From positions 1-25,051 of the forward strand of contig JAPLYH010000049.1 of assembly GCA_026395615.1 (NCBI GenBank): DNA of 25,051 nt, given 5' to 3'. The notes beneath the pieces were generated by a model. It saw only the letters and a program-made list of their open reading frames with translations, was not told where the DNA came from and did no database searches. Positions 15,016-23,030 of this stretch are shown piece after piece; position 1 is the first letter of the stretch, and the number at the start of each line of letters is the position of its first letter. The position numbers were made by a program, and so were the translations under genes. The DNA is from Candidatus Parcubacteria bacterium (GTDB lineage: Bacteria > Patescibacteriota > Minisyncoccia > Minisyncoccales > PEYH01).

Positions 15016-15219
15016 ATGTCGCAAAGCAACAATCCGGCGGATGACGGGGTAGGGAAGGCAGCGAAGACTGGTGGCCATCGGGCGAGGCGTTTCCATGAAG
15101 AAAGCGAGGTTCCAATCCATGGAAAGGAGGATGAGGTTCCTACAGACGACGTTGTCCTAACGGGATTTGTGTCTCGGGCAGCGGTAAGAGGTCTGTTCAG
15201 GAATCTCCCATCGAGGTAG
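15016..15219 (+). CDS. small hydrophilic protein of unknown function
   Basis: 67 residues. The first ~45 are charged and probably disordered (many Gly, His, Lys, Glu, Asp); the last ~22 (DDVVLTGFVSRAAVRGLF) could form a short strand plus helix. There are no membrane segments and no family I recognise. ATG 15016 has a purine-rich ribosome site (AGGGAGAGAG) directly upstream. It lies 39 nt after the HAD-like gene and before a shared terminator, so the two are probably one transcript. Composition matches the HAD-like gene rather than the native genes. Coding is supported by context only. Confidence 0.5.
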   Translation: MSQSNNPADDGVGKAAKTGGHRARRFHEESEVPIHGKEDEVPTDDVVLTGFVSRAAVRGLFRNLPSR

Positions 15220-15246
15220 GCGGAGAAGCGCCTACGAAGCTGCGAG

Positions 15247-15294
15247 GTGAGGAGAACTGGCAAGCTTGCTTGCTGGTTCTCCTCACTCTGTATT
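15247..15294 (+). terminator. long terminator after the HAD-like unit
   Basis: GTGAGGAGAAC (15247-15257) pairs perfectly with GTTCTCCTCAC (15276-15286). The loop contains an AAGCTTGCTT palindrome. A T-rich tail follows. It also separates this unit from convergent miaA. Confidence 0.8.
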
Positions 15295-16197
15295 TTAATA
15301 TATAAATTTTTTGATCAGCAGTTCAGCTGTTTTTTTGTTTTCAACCCAAACGATTCTTTTATCTTTTTTAAACCAAGTCATTTGTCTTTTACTATATTGT
15401 TGAATTTCTTTTCCTAGTTTTTCAATCATTTCTTCATAATTTATTTTATTTTGAAGATAAAAGGCAACCATTCTGTATTCTAATCCAAATTCCTCAATTC
15501 GTTTCCAAGATAAACCGGATTTTCTGATTTTTTTTACCTCATTAATCATCCCTTGATCTAATCTTTTTAAAAGACGATTTTTGATTTTTTTATCAAGTTC
15601 TGTTTTTTCGGTTTTAATTCCCAGAATCAAAACATTATATTTTTTCCATTTTTTCAATAAAGGAATAGGCTTTTTTGTTTTTAATACGATTTCAATTGCT
15701 CTTATTAAGCGCCTTTTATTATTTTTATCTATGTTTTTAGCTCTTTGCGGGTCTAGTTTTTTTAATTTTGAAAAAAGTTGCTCTGCAGTTTTCTTTTCTA
15801 GTTTTTTTCTTAAAATCCAATCCGGCTTAACTTCGGGTATTGTGATTCCATCAATTAGAGCTTGAATATAAAAGCCAGTTCCTCCGCAAATAATCGGTAA
15901 TTTTCCTTTTTTTTGAATTTCTTTTATTACTTTTTCCGCTTTTTTAACATATTGGGTAACAGTAAATCTTTTTTTCGGACTAGCCACATCTAAAAGGTGA
16001 TGGGGGATACCGAGCATCTCTTTTTTTGTTATTTTTCCTGTCCCAATATTCATTCCCTTATATACTTGCCTGGAATCAGCTGAAATTATTTCGCCATTGA
16101 ATTTTTTAGCGAGCTGCACAGCTAAGTCGCTTTTCCCGGAGCTTGTAGGTCCTACAATTACCAAGATTTTATTAATATTTTTCTCCTTCAACGCCAT
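15295..16197 (-). CDS. miaA: tRNA dimethylallyltransferase
   Basis: 300 residues. It transfers dimethylallyl to A37 of tRNAs reading UNN codons, the first step to ms2i6A. The P-loop GPTSSGKS (16-23) is followed by EIISADSRQVYKGMNIGTGK, the substrate Asp and DSRQ motif, then IPHHLLD and the PIICGGTGFYIQALIDG block. The C-terminal part holds RRLIRAIEIV and the QQYSKRQMTWFKKD motif, all typical. The upstream gene miaB overlaps its first 26 nt, so the two steps of one modification are translationally linked. The start ATG 16197 lies inside the last miaB codons. Confidence 0.97.
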   Translation of the reverse strand: MALKEKNINKILVIVGPTSSGKSDLAVQLAKKFNGEIISADSRQVYKGMNIGTGKITKKEMLGIPHHLLDVASPKKRFTVTQYVKKAEKVIKEIQKKGKLPIICGGTGFYIQALIDGITIPEVKPDWILRKKLEKKTAEQLFSKLKKLDPQRAKNIDKNNKRRLIRAIEIVLKTKKPIPLLKKWKKYNVLILGIKTEKTELDKKIKNRLLKRLDQGMINEVKKIRKSGLSWKRIEEFGLEYRMVAFYLQNKINYEEMIEKLGKEIQQYSKRQMTWFKKDKRIVWVENKKTAELLIKKFIY

Positions 16198-17470
16198 AGG
16201 GTGTGGCTTTTATTACTTTTATTTTTATAAATTTATTAGCAAGATTTTTATCTGATTGGAATTTAATTGTTTGATGATGGCGGGTTTTTCCCAAGAAGAA
16301 ATTTTTTCCTTTTTCTAAAACCAATACATTTACTTTTTCCCCAACGAACTTTTCATTAAATCTTAAAGCGCCCTTTTCAATTATTTTTATTAACTCTTTT
16401 TCTCTTTTTCTTTTTTCAGAAGGAGATATATTATCTTTTAAAATAAAGGCAGCTGATTGAGAACGAGGGGAGTATAGAGAAACATACCCAGCAGAGAAAC
16501 CAATTTCCTTAAATATTTTTTTTGTATTATTAAATTGTTTCACTGTTTCATTTGGGAATCCTACGATTACATCAGTTGAAAGAGCAATAATACTTTCTTG
16601 TCCCTTGCGATGTTTTTTAAAAGAAACCCTTACTTTTTTTATCAGTTTTTTATAATTTTCTGATGAATAGGGTCTATTCATTGCTTTTAATATTTCGTTG
16701 TCGCCAGATTGGATCGGGAGATTAAAATAGGGAGTAATTTTTTTACATTTTGCGAACATTTCAGTCATTTCATTGGTTAAATCTTTTGGATGCGAAGAAG
16801 TAAATCTAATCCAAAAATCTCCAGAAATATTATTCACCATTTCCAAGAGTTTTGGGAAATTAGTTCCGCTTTTTGATTTGTAACTATTCACATTCTGTCC
16901 GAGAAGCCAAATTTCTTTCACGCCGTTTTTTACAAGATTTTTTACTTCGCAAATAATATCTTTTTCTGGCCTGGAAATTTCTTTTCCACGAGTGTAGGGA
17001 ACAACACAATAGGAACAAAAATTATTGCAGCCAGTCATTATAGGGATATAGGCGATTGGCCCGGATTCGTATTCTGGCCGTATCTTAAGATAATGTTCAA
17101 TTTTGGTGTTTTTATTTGGTATCTTGAACCCGATTTTTTCTAAGATAGACGGCAATTCTCCCATCTCGTCTATTTTGAAAATTCCATCGCAAAAATCTTT
17201 TATTTTTTTTCTATCTTTATCCACGATACATCCCGTTAACAGTATTTTGGTTTTTGAGTTGTTGTTTTGCGTTTTGCGTTTTAAATTTTGAATTTTAGCA
17301 AAAGCCCTATCTATTGCTGATTGTCTTACTGAGCATAAATTAAAAACAACCAAATCAGCGTTATTTAGATTGGAAGTATTTTTAAACCCAAGACCATCAA
17401 GCATGCCAGAAATTCTTTCGCTATCCGATTTATTCATCTGGCATCCATAAGTAATGATGTGATATTTCAT
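16172..17470 (-). CDS. miaB: tRNA-2-methylthio-N6-dimethylallyladenosine synthase
   Basis: 432 residues from ATG 17470 (a TTG at 17479 would add three). It methylthiolates i6A37 made by MiaA. The N-terminal MTTase domain has C10, C46 and C81 (YGCQMNKSDSER, LCSVR, LTGC) for the auxiliary cluster. The radical SAM cluster is C148-x3-C152-x2-C155 (GCNNFCSYCVVPYTRG). The C-terminal TRAM domain (~365-430) includes VGEKVNVLV and FLGKTRHHQTIKF. Between C46 and C81 the usual helix is replaced by a Lys/Asn/Gln-rich stretch (KIQNLKRKTQNNNSK) encoded by an A-rich repeat. It is followed by overlapping miaA. MiaB is preferred over the paralogue MtaB because of the miaA linkage and the YTRGKEISR region. Confidence 0.95.
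   Translation of the reverse strand: MKYHIITYGCQMNKSDSERISGMLDGLGFKNTSNLNNADLVVFNLCSVRQSAIDRAFAKIQNLKRKTQNNNSKTKILLTGCIVDKDRKKIKDFCDGIFKIDEMGELPSILEKIGFKIPNKNTKIEHYLKIRPEYESGPIAYIPIMTGCNNFCSYCVVPYTRGKEISRPEKDIICEVKNLVKNGVKEIWLLGQNVNSYKSKSGTNFPKLLEMVNNISGDFWIRFTSSHPKDLTNEMTEMFAKCKKITPYFNLPIQSGDNEILKAMNRPYSSENYKKLIKKVRVSFKKHRKGQESIIALSTDVIVGFPNETVKQFNNTKKIFKEIGFSAGYVSLYSPRSQSAAFILKDNISPSEKRKREKELIKIIEKGALRFNEKFVGEKVNVLVLEKGKNFFLGKTRHHQTIKFQSDKNLANKFIKIKVIKATPYGVEGEKY
17248..17298 (-). repeat. A-rich mini-repeat inserted in frame in miaB
   Basis: In the coding direction the segment reads as AAAATTCAAAATTTAAAA followed by two CGCAAAA units. It encodes a Lys/Asn/Gln run in the variable part of the MTTase domain and is close in sequence to the pheS insert. 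Confidence 0.5.
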
Positions 17471-17488
17471 CTTATTCAATCTTCATCA

Positions 17489-17517
17489 ATTCTAAATCAA
17501 AAAAATGCTCTGGTAAA
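17489..17517 (-). promoter_or_regulatory. possible miaB promoter inside the yjbQ terminator
   Basis: On the minus strand TTTACC (17512-17517), a 17-nt spacer and TAGAAT (17489-17494) precede the miaB ATG by about 19 nt. The -35 box lies in the loop and arm of the terminator hairpin. Confidence 0.45.
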
Positions 17518-17521
17518 GCAT
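17498..17521 (-). terminator. terminator after yjbQ
   Basis: On the minus strand ATGCT and AGCAT pair around a 7-nt loop and run into a stretch of seven Ts. It ends the dnaE-thrS-yjbQ group. Confidence 0.7.
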
Positions 17522-17540
17522 CAAAATGGTTAATGATTAA

Positions 17541-17984
17541 TTACTCTCCAATAATTTGTAATTGAATTTGCCTTTTTCTGGCGTGATCAAGCTCTATAAA
17601 TAAAATACTTTGCCATTTTCCGAGTTGGAGATTGTTATTAATGATATTGAGACAAATATTTGTAGGCAAATGCAATGCCTTACAATGAGAGTGTCCGTTT
17701 TGACATTCATCCTCGCAGATATTAACGGTTCTTATCTCAAAATTATCATGGCAATATTTTTCTGCTTCAGGAGCGATATTATTTAAGTGTTTTTTAAAAT
17801 CCTTTAAAAGCTCTGGTTCATTCTCATTTACAAAAACCGCAGCAGTGGTGTGCATTGTTTGAATATTTATAATCCCATCTTTAACCTCTGCTTGAGCAAT
17901 ACAATCTTTAACGTCCTTAGTAATATCAATAATGTCTAATTTGCCCTTGGTTTGAAGAGAAATTGTATTGTAAGTAACCTTCAT
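17541..17984 (-). CDS. yjbQ: YjbQ / UPF0047 family protein
   Basis: 147 residues, the usual family length. The conserved pattern is complete: QTMHTTAAVFVNENEP (43-58), the NGHSHCKALHLPTN block with clustered His and Cys, LGKWQSILFIELDHARKRQ near the end, and a final IIGE. E. coli YjbQ shows weak thiamine-phosphate synthase activity in vivo, but the true function of the family is not settled. The gene follows thrS with only 2 nt between, so it is co-transcribed with it, and it ends at an intrinsic terminator. Upstream of ATG 17984 there is only a weak AGAG. Confidence 0.9.
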   Translation of the reverse strand: MKVTYNTISLQTKGKLDIIDITKDVKDCIAQAEVKDGIINIQTMHTTAAVFVNENEPELLKDFKKHLNNIAPEAEKYCHDNFEIRTVNICEDECQNGHSHCKALHLPTNICLNIINNNLQLGKWQSILFIELDHARKRQIQLQIIGE

Positions 17985-17986
17985 CT

Positions 17987-19720
17987 CTATTTCTTTTTTT
18001 CTATTTCTAATTTAAGTTTTTTAATAAGAGAGGGGAGCGATGATTCGCCAATGTCGCCCTTGTTTCTTTGCCTTACACTTACGGTCTTGCTTTTCATTTC
18101 TTTATCTCCGACAACCAAAATATAGGGGATTTTCTGCATTTCTCCATTTCTTATTTTTTTCCCAACTGTCTCGTTTTCATTTTTTAAATCCACTCTTATC
18201 CCTGATTCTTTTAATTCTTTTGTTATTTTTTGAGCATACTTTTCGTGTTTTGTGCTGATAGGCAATACCCAAACCTGAACAGGAGAGAGCCAAACAGGCA
18301 ATGCTCCTGCGTAATGTTCAAGCAAAACTCCGATAAATCTTTCCAAAGACCCCAAAAGAGCCCTGTGAATCATAAAGGGAGTATGTTCTTTTCCGTCTAT
18401 ATCAATGTAAGACATTTGAAAACGGGAGGGTAAGTTGAAGTCAAATTGAATTGTAGATAGTTGCCACTTTCTTCCTATAGCATCTTTTATCTTGATATCT
18501 ATTTTTGGACCGTAGAATACTGCTCCTCCTACGTCTTCAACATACTTATCTCCATAACCGTTTTCTATTAGAACATTCTTAAGTTCTGTTTCAGCAATTT
18601 TCCAGTCCTTGTCAGAACCAATAAATTTTCCTTTGTTTTTTAGGTCTCGGGTACTTAAGTTTGGTTCAAAATCTTTAAACCCAAAAGTTTTTAAAATATA
18701 AAGAGTAAGTTTAAATGCTTTAACTAATTCTTGGTGTAATTGTTCTGGTGTGCAGATTATATGAGCATCGTCTTGAGTAAATCCTCTCACTCGGGTTAAC
18801 CCGTGAAGAGTTCCGCTCCTTTCATAACGATAAACGGTTCCCATTTCTGTCCAACGCAATGGCAGTTCTTTATAGCTATGAGGTTTAGTTTTATAAATAG
18901 CTACATGTAAGGGACAGTTCATCGGTTTCAGGCGGTACATTTCTTCTTCAATACCAAATTCGTCATAAAGGTTTTCTTTATAAAAATCAACATGGCCAGA
19001 GTGACTCCATAGTTTACCAGAAGCCATATGGGGAGTAGATACTAATTCATATCCGTTTTCCAAATAAGTATCAATGGCAAAATCTATAATCAACTTCCTT
19101 AATAGAGCGCCTTTCGGCATCCAGAGAGGCAATCCTTGTCCAACTTCATCGTCAAAAGTGAATAGTTCTAATTTTTGGCCGATTATTCTATGATCTCTTT
19201 TCTCCGCCTCTTCTTTATTTTTTAGATAACCTTCCATTTCTTTTTTGGTTTCAAAAGCAATCCCATATATTCTCGTTAGCATCTGGTTTTTCTCTGAACC
19301 TCGCCAATAAGCTCCAGCTATTGAGATTAGTTTAAAGGCATCTATCGGAATCTCCTTACTGGATTTAATATGCGGGCCTGCGCATAAGTCAACAAAACTT
19401 CCGCTTTCATAAATAGTTATTTCTTTTCCCTCAAGTTCATTTATGAGTTCTATTTTATAGGGTTGATTTTTAAATAGGGTTAGAGCTTCTTTTTTTGTGA
19501 CATTTTTCTTTTTAAAAACAATATTTTGTCTGATTAGCTCCCGCATTCTTTTTTCTATTTTTGGAAGTTCGTCGGGACCGATGGTTTTCGGAAATTCAAA
19601 ATCATAATAAAAACCATCTTCAATTGCCGGTCCAATTCCAAATTTGGTCCCAGGATATAATTCCTGAACCGCAGCTGCCATTATATGAGATAAAGAATGT
19701 CTTAAGGTTTCAATTTTCAT
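17987..19720 (-). CDS. thrS: threonyl-tRNA synthetase lacking the TGS domain
   Basis: 577 residues against ~640 in E. coli. It charges tRNA-Thr and edits Ser-tRNA-Thr. The protein starts directly at the N2 editing domain: H8-x3-H12 (RHSLSHIMAAA) and the FVDLCAGPH block. The ~60-residue N-terminal TGS (N1) domain is absent. The class II core has the Cys of MNCPLH and later His ligands for the catalytic zinc, motif 2 YRYERSGTLHGLTRVRGFTQDD and motif 3 PFMIHRALLGSLERF. The C-terminal HGTP anticodon-binding domain starts near PVQVWVLPI. ATG 19720 follows dnaE by 59 nt with a likely promoter in the gap. Confidence 0.97.
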   Translation of the reverse strand: MKIETLRHSLSHIMAAAVQELYPGTKFGIGPAIEDGFYYDFEFPKTIGPDELPKIEKRMRELIRQNIVFKKKNVTKKEALTLFKNQPYKIELINELEGKEITIYESGSFVDLCAGPHIKSSKEIPIDAFKLISIAGAYWRGSEKNQMLTRIYGIAFETKKEMEGYLKNKEEAEKRDHRIIGQKLELFTFDDEVGQGLPLWMPKGALLRKLIIDFAIDTYLENGYELVSTPHMASGKLWSHSGHVDFYKENLYDEFGIEEEMYRLKPMNCPLHVAIYKTKPHSYKELPLRWTEMGTVYRYERSGTLHGLTRVRGFTQDDAHIICTPEQLHQELVKAFKLTLYILKTFGFKDFEPNLSTRDLKNKGKFIGSDKDWKIAETELKNVLIENGYGDKYVEDVGGAVFYGPKIDIKIKDAIGRKWQLSTIQFDFNLPSRFQMSYIDIDGKEHTPFMIHRALLGSLERFIGVLLEHYAGALPVWLSPVQVWVLPISTKHEKYAQKITKELKESGIRVDLKNENETVGKKIRNGEMQKIPYILVVGDKEMKSKTVSVRQRNKGDIGESSLPSLIKKLKLEIEKKK

Positions 19721-19740
19721 AATTTTTAATTTAATCTTTT

Positions 19741-19768
19741 ATTGTATTCAAAATCACAGGAAGTTCAA
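19741..19768 (-). promoter_or_regulatory. possible thrS promoter
   Basis: On the minus strand TTGAAC (19763-19768), a 16-nt spacer and TACAAT (19741-19746) lie between the dnaE stop and the thrS ATG. Transcription would start about 14 nt before the ATG. Confidence 0.45.
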
Positions 19769-19779
19769 TATAGCAAAGA

Positions 19780-22700
19780 TTATTCTTCAATGATTTCTTC
19801 GATACTCTCAACAATCATTTTAGGGGAGTCATCTTTAAAATCAACTCTGCCGGAAACAATCACTATTTTATTTTCTTGTAAAACATGGGCGTGCTGCTCA
19901 GCGCTGTTGGGGAATATAATGGCTTCGATTTCCCCGGTTAAATCTTGTATTTTTACGAAAAACATCGGACGCCCGCTTTTAGTAATAATTTTTTTAATTC
20001 TGGAAATTAGTCCGCACACTTTAAGCCGGCTTCCAGGCATTATTTTTTTGAAAAGTTTATCGGGTACATTCAAGGGAAAACCGGGTTGATCTTCTGTTTT
20101 TGTGAGTTCCTGAAGTATTTTTGATATAGGAACTGTTTTTTTGGCAACTGACTTCTGGCATGCTTCCAAAGGGTGCCCGGATACGAAGAGTCCCAATAAT
20201 TCCTTTTCCCATTGTAATTTTTCAGCAGCGCTTGCCGGTTCTTTTTGCTCCAAACAAATATTTGTTTTAATACTTGAACCATCAAATAATCCCACTTGTC
20301 CATTTTTTTTGTTATTTTGAATTTCTCTTGAGCAACTCAATAATCTTTCCAGGTTGCCCAATAACATATTTCTTTCTTCCAGTTTATCAAAGGCGCCGGA
20401 CTTAATCAGCGCCTCCATAGATTTTTTATTTAAATCCTTATTATGAATTCTGTTTACGAAATCACCGATTGATTGATATTTTCCATTGGCAATTCTTTCG
20501 TCTACGACTGTTTGGACTATATTGTTGCCAACATTTTTAATCGCTAAAAGTCCGAATCTGATTTTATTTTTATCTACCACAGTAAAGTTTTTAAAACTTT
20601 CATTTATATCCGGAGACAGGACATTTATATCCATTCTTTTACATTCTTCCAAAAGAAACGCGATTCTTTCCACATCTTGTTTTTCTGAGGCCAATACCGC
20701 AGCCATAAATTCAACCGGGTAATTGGCTTTTAAATAAGCAGTTTGGTAAGCGATAATTCCATATCCTGTGCTGTGGCTTTTATTAAATCCATATTGGGCG
20801 AAAGGCAAGAACCAACTCCATATTTTTTGGGCAATTACTTTTTCAATACCCTGGTTGATTGCCCCAGAAATGAATTTTTCTTTTTGTTCATTCAAAAGAG
20901 AGGGGATTTTTTTTCCAATTGCTTTTCGGAGAATGTCCGCTTCACTTAAAGAGAATCCGGCAATTTCTCGGGCAATCTGCATCATTTGTTCCTGATATAC
21001 CGGCAAACCATACGTTGATTCCAAAATTTGTTTTAATTTAGGATGTATATATTCAACCTTTTTCCTATTTTGTTTTCTTGCCACGTATTCGGGAATAAAT
21101 TGCATAGGACCCGGGCGATAAAGGGCAAGCATGGTGGAAATATCCTCAAACACTGATGGCTGTAATTGGCGGAGCCATTTTTTCATCCCAGAACTCTCTA
21201 ATTGAAATACGGAAGTTGTTTCTCCTTTTTGCAAAAGTTTATAAGTTTTCTTATCATCATAAGGGATTCTATCAATTTCAATTCTCTTTCCCCTAATTAT
21301 TTCAATAAGTTTTATGGTTTCCTCAATCATTGTCAGGTTTTTTAATCCCAAGAAATCCATTTTCAAAAGGCCCAGATCTTCAATAGAATACATTTCATAT
21401 TGGGTGATAACATTACTATTACTATCGTTTTGGGTAGGATATTGAAGCGGAACTAAATTATCAAGAGGTTCAGCGGAAATTACCACTCCGCAGGCGTGAG
21501 TTGAAGCATGGCGGGCAACGCCTTCTAATTTTTTTGATAAATCAATTAGTCGTTTTATTTGTTCATCGCTTTCATACATTTCCCGAAATTCCGGAATTTG
21601 TTTTAATGTTTGGTCAAGAGTGAATCCGAAGGGAATCATTTTTGCGATTTTATCGCAGGAACTGTAAGGGTATTTTAAAACCCTGCCGACATCTCTTATA
21701 GCTGCGCGGGCAGCCATAGTCCCGAATGTTATAATCTGAGATACCCTATCTTTGCCGTATTTTTGAGCAACGTATTCTATCACTTCATCTCTCCTGGTAT
21801 CAGCAAAATCAAGGTCAATATCAGGCATAGAGATTCTTTCTGGGTTTAAAAATCTTTCAAAAAGGAGATTATATGGGATAGGATTGATGTTGGTAATATT
21901 TGTCAGATAGGCGACAAGGGAACCGCCAACGCTTCCTCTGCCAGGTCCAACGATTATTTTATTTTCTTTTGCCCATTCGACGAAATCAGCGACTATAAGA
22001 AAGTAGGAAGCAAATCCCGTCTTTTCAATAACTCCTAATTCATATTCTAATCTGTCTTTTGCTTCTTTTTCATTTCTGAATTCCTTTTTTCGTTTATCAA
22101 ATCTTTTTTCGCATACATCCCTTAAATACTGATTAGGATTTCCTTGGTCGGGTACAGGAAAGTGAGGGAGTTTTATATCTCCTAATTTGAATTCAAAATT
22201 ACAAGCATCAACGATTTTTTGGGTGTTTGTAATCGCTTCCGGTGTATCTTTAAAATTCTTAATCATTTCCTCCGGTAGCGTCATAGAAAAATCATCTTGT
22301 CTCATAGTAAGGCGATCTGGGTCGTCCGGCTTTGCTCCTGTATTGATAAGCATTAAAATATCCTGGGCCTCTGCATCGTCCGGTCTAAGATAATGACAGT
22401 CATTTGTTGCTACCAATGGGATATCAAGTTTTTTAGAAATTTCTATAAGAGCCTTATTTACCTTTGCTTGTTCTGGAATATTTTTATGGTGTTGAATTTC
22501 TAAATAAAAATTGTCTTTTCCAAATGCCTGTTGATATTTTATTGCTGTTTCTTCCGCCTCTTTCATTCGGTTGGACATAATTAAGCGGGGAATTTTTCCC
22601 TGTAAACAGGCGGACAAGGCAATTAACCCTTCGGTGTGTTGAAATAATAGTTCTTCGTCAACACGTGGTTTATAATAAAAGCCCTCTAAGTGGGCTTTAG

Positions 22701-23022
22701 TGATTAACTTAACAAGATTGCGATAACCGATTTCATTTTTCACAAGCAAGATAAGGTGATAACGTTTATTGTCAATATTCGGTCTTTTCTGAGTCATTCC
22801 CTCAAACGCTGTATAAATCTCACTTCCTATGATTGATTTAACCCCTGCTTGTTTTGCTTTTTTATAAAATTCTATCGCCCCATAAAGAACGCCGTGGTCA
22901 GTAATCGCCACGCTGTCCATATTATTTTCTTTTACATAATTTAAAAGCTCCTCAATTTTTGGCAGACCATCGAGGAGTGAATACTGACTGTGAACGTGCA
23001 GGTGAGTGAATTTTGAAGCCAT
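19780..23022 (-). CDS. dnaE: DNA polymerase III alpha subunit
   Basis: 1080 residues, the replicative polymerase of the DnaE1 type. The N-terminal PHP domain (1-~280) begins HLHVHSQYSLLDG. The metal-ligand positions visible here look retained: H9/H11, TDHG, GSEIY, LSACLQG, EIQHH and NDCHYL. The palm has MPDIDLDF near residue 400 with two catalytic Asp, and the third in LKMDFLGLKNL. The fingers include the YRPGPM and GFNKSHSTGYG blocks. Helix-hairpin-helix and OB-fold domains follow, the latter (~985-1075) with GEIEAIIFPN. The start ATG 23022 lies 8 nt after the beta-helix gene, so they form one operon. Confidence 0.97.
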   Translation of the reverse strand: MASKFTHLHVHSQYSLLDGLPKIEELLNYVKENNMDSVAITDHGVLYGAIEFYKKAKQAGVKSIIGSEIYTAFEGMTQKRPNIDNKRYHLILLVKNEIGYRNLVKLITKAHLEGFYYKPRVDEELLFQHTEGLIALSACLQGKIPRLIMSNRMKEAEETAIKYQQAFGKDNFYLEIQHHKNIPEQAKVNKALIEISKKLDIPLVATNDCHYLRPDDAEAQDILMLINTGAKPDDPDRLTMRQDDFSMTLPEEMIKNFKDTPEAITNTQKIVDACNFEFKLGDIKLPHFPVPDQGNPNQYLRDVCEKRFDKRKKEFRNEKEAKDRLEYELGVIEKTGFASYFLIVADFVEWAKENKIIVGPGRGSVGGSLVAYLTNITNINPIPYNLLFERFLNPERISMPDIDLDFADTRRDEVIEYVAQKYGKDRVSQIITFGTMAARAAIRDVGRVLKYPYSSCDKIAKMIPFGFTLDQTLKQIPEFREMYESDEQIKRLIDLSKKLEGVARHASTHACGVVISAEPLDNLVPLQYPTQNDSNSNVITQYEMYSIEDLGLLKMDFLGLKNLTMIEETIKLIEIIRGKRIEIDRIPYDDKKTYKLLQKGETTSVFQLESSGMKKWLRQLQPSVFEDISTMLALYRPGPMQFIPEYVARKQNRKKVEYIHPKLKQILESTYGLPVYQEQMMQIAREIAGFSLSEADILRKAIGKKIPSLLNEQKEKFISGAINQGIEKVIAQKIWSWFLPFAQYGFNKSHSTGYGIIAYQTAYLKANYPVEFMAAVLASEKQDVERIAFLLEECKRMDINVLSPDINESFKNFTVVDKNKIRFGLLAIKNVGNNIVQTVVDERIANGKYQSIGDFVNRIHNKDLNKKSMEALIKSGAFDKLEERNMLLGNLERLLSCSREIQNNKKNGQVGLFDGSSIKTNICLEQKEPASAAEKLQWEKELLGLFVSGHPLEACQKSVAKKTVPISKILQELTKTEDQPGFPLNVPDKLFKKIMPGSRLKVCGLISRIKKIITKSGRPMFFVKIQDLTGEIEAIIFPNSAEQHAHVLQENKIVIVSGRVDFKDDSPKMIVESIEEIIEE

Positions 23023-23030
23023 AACTTTTT

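Noticed and set aside
14985..15263. 92-codon minus-strand frame over the small 67-aa gene
   Set aside because: No ribosome site, low-complexity composition, and it runs into the terminator arm.
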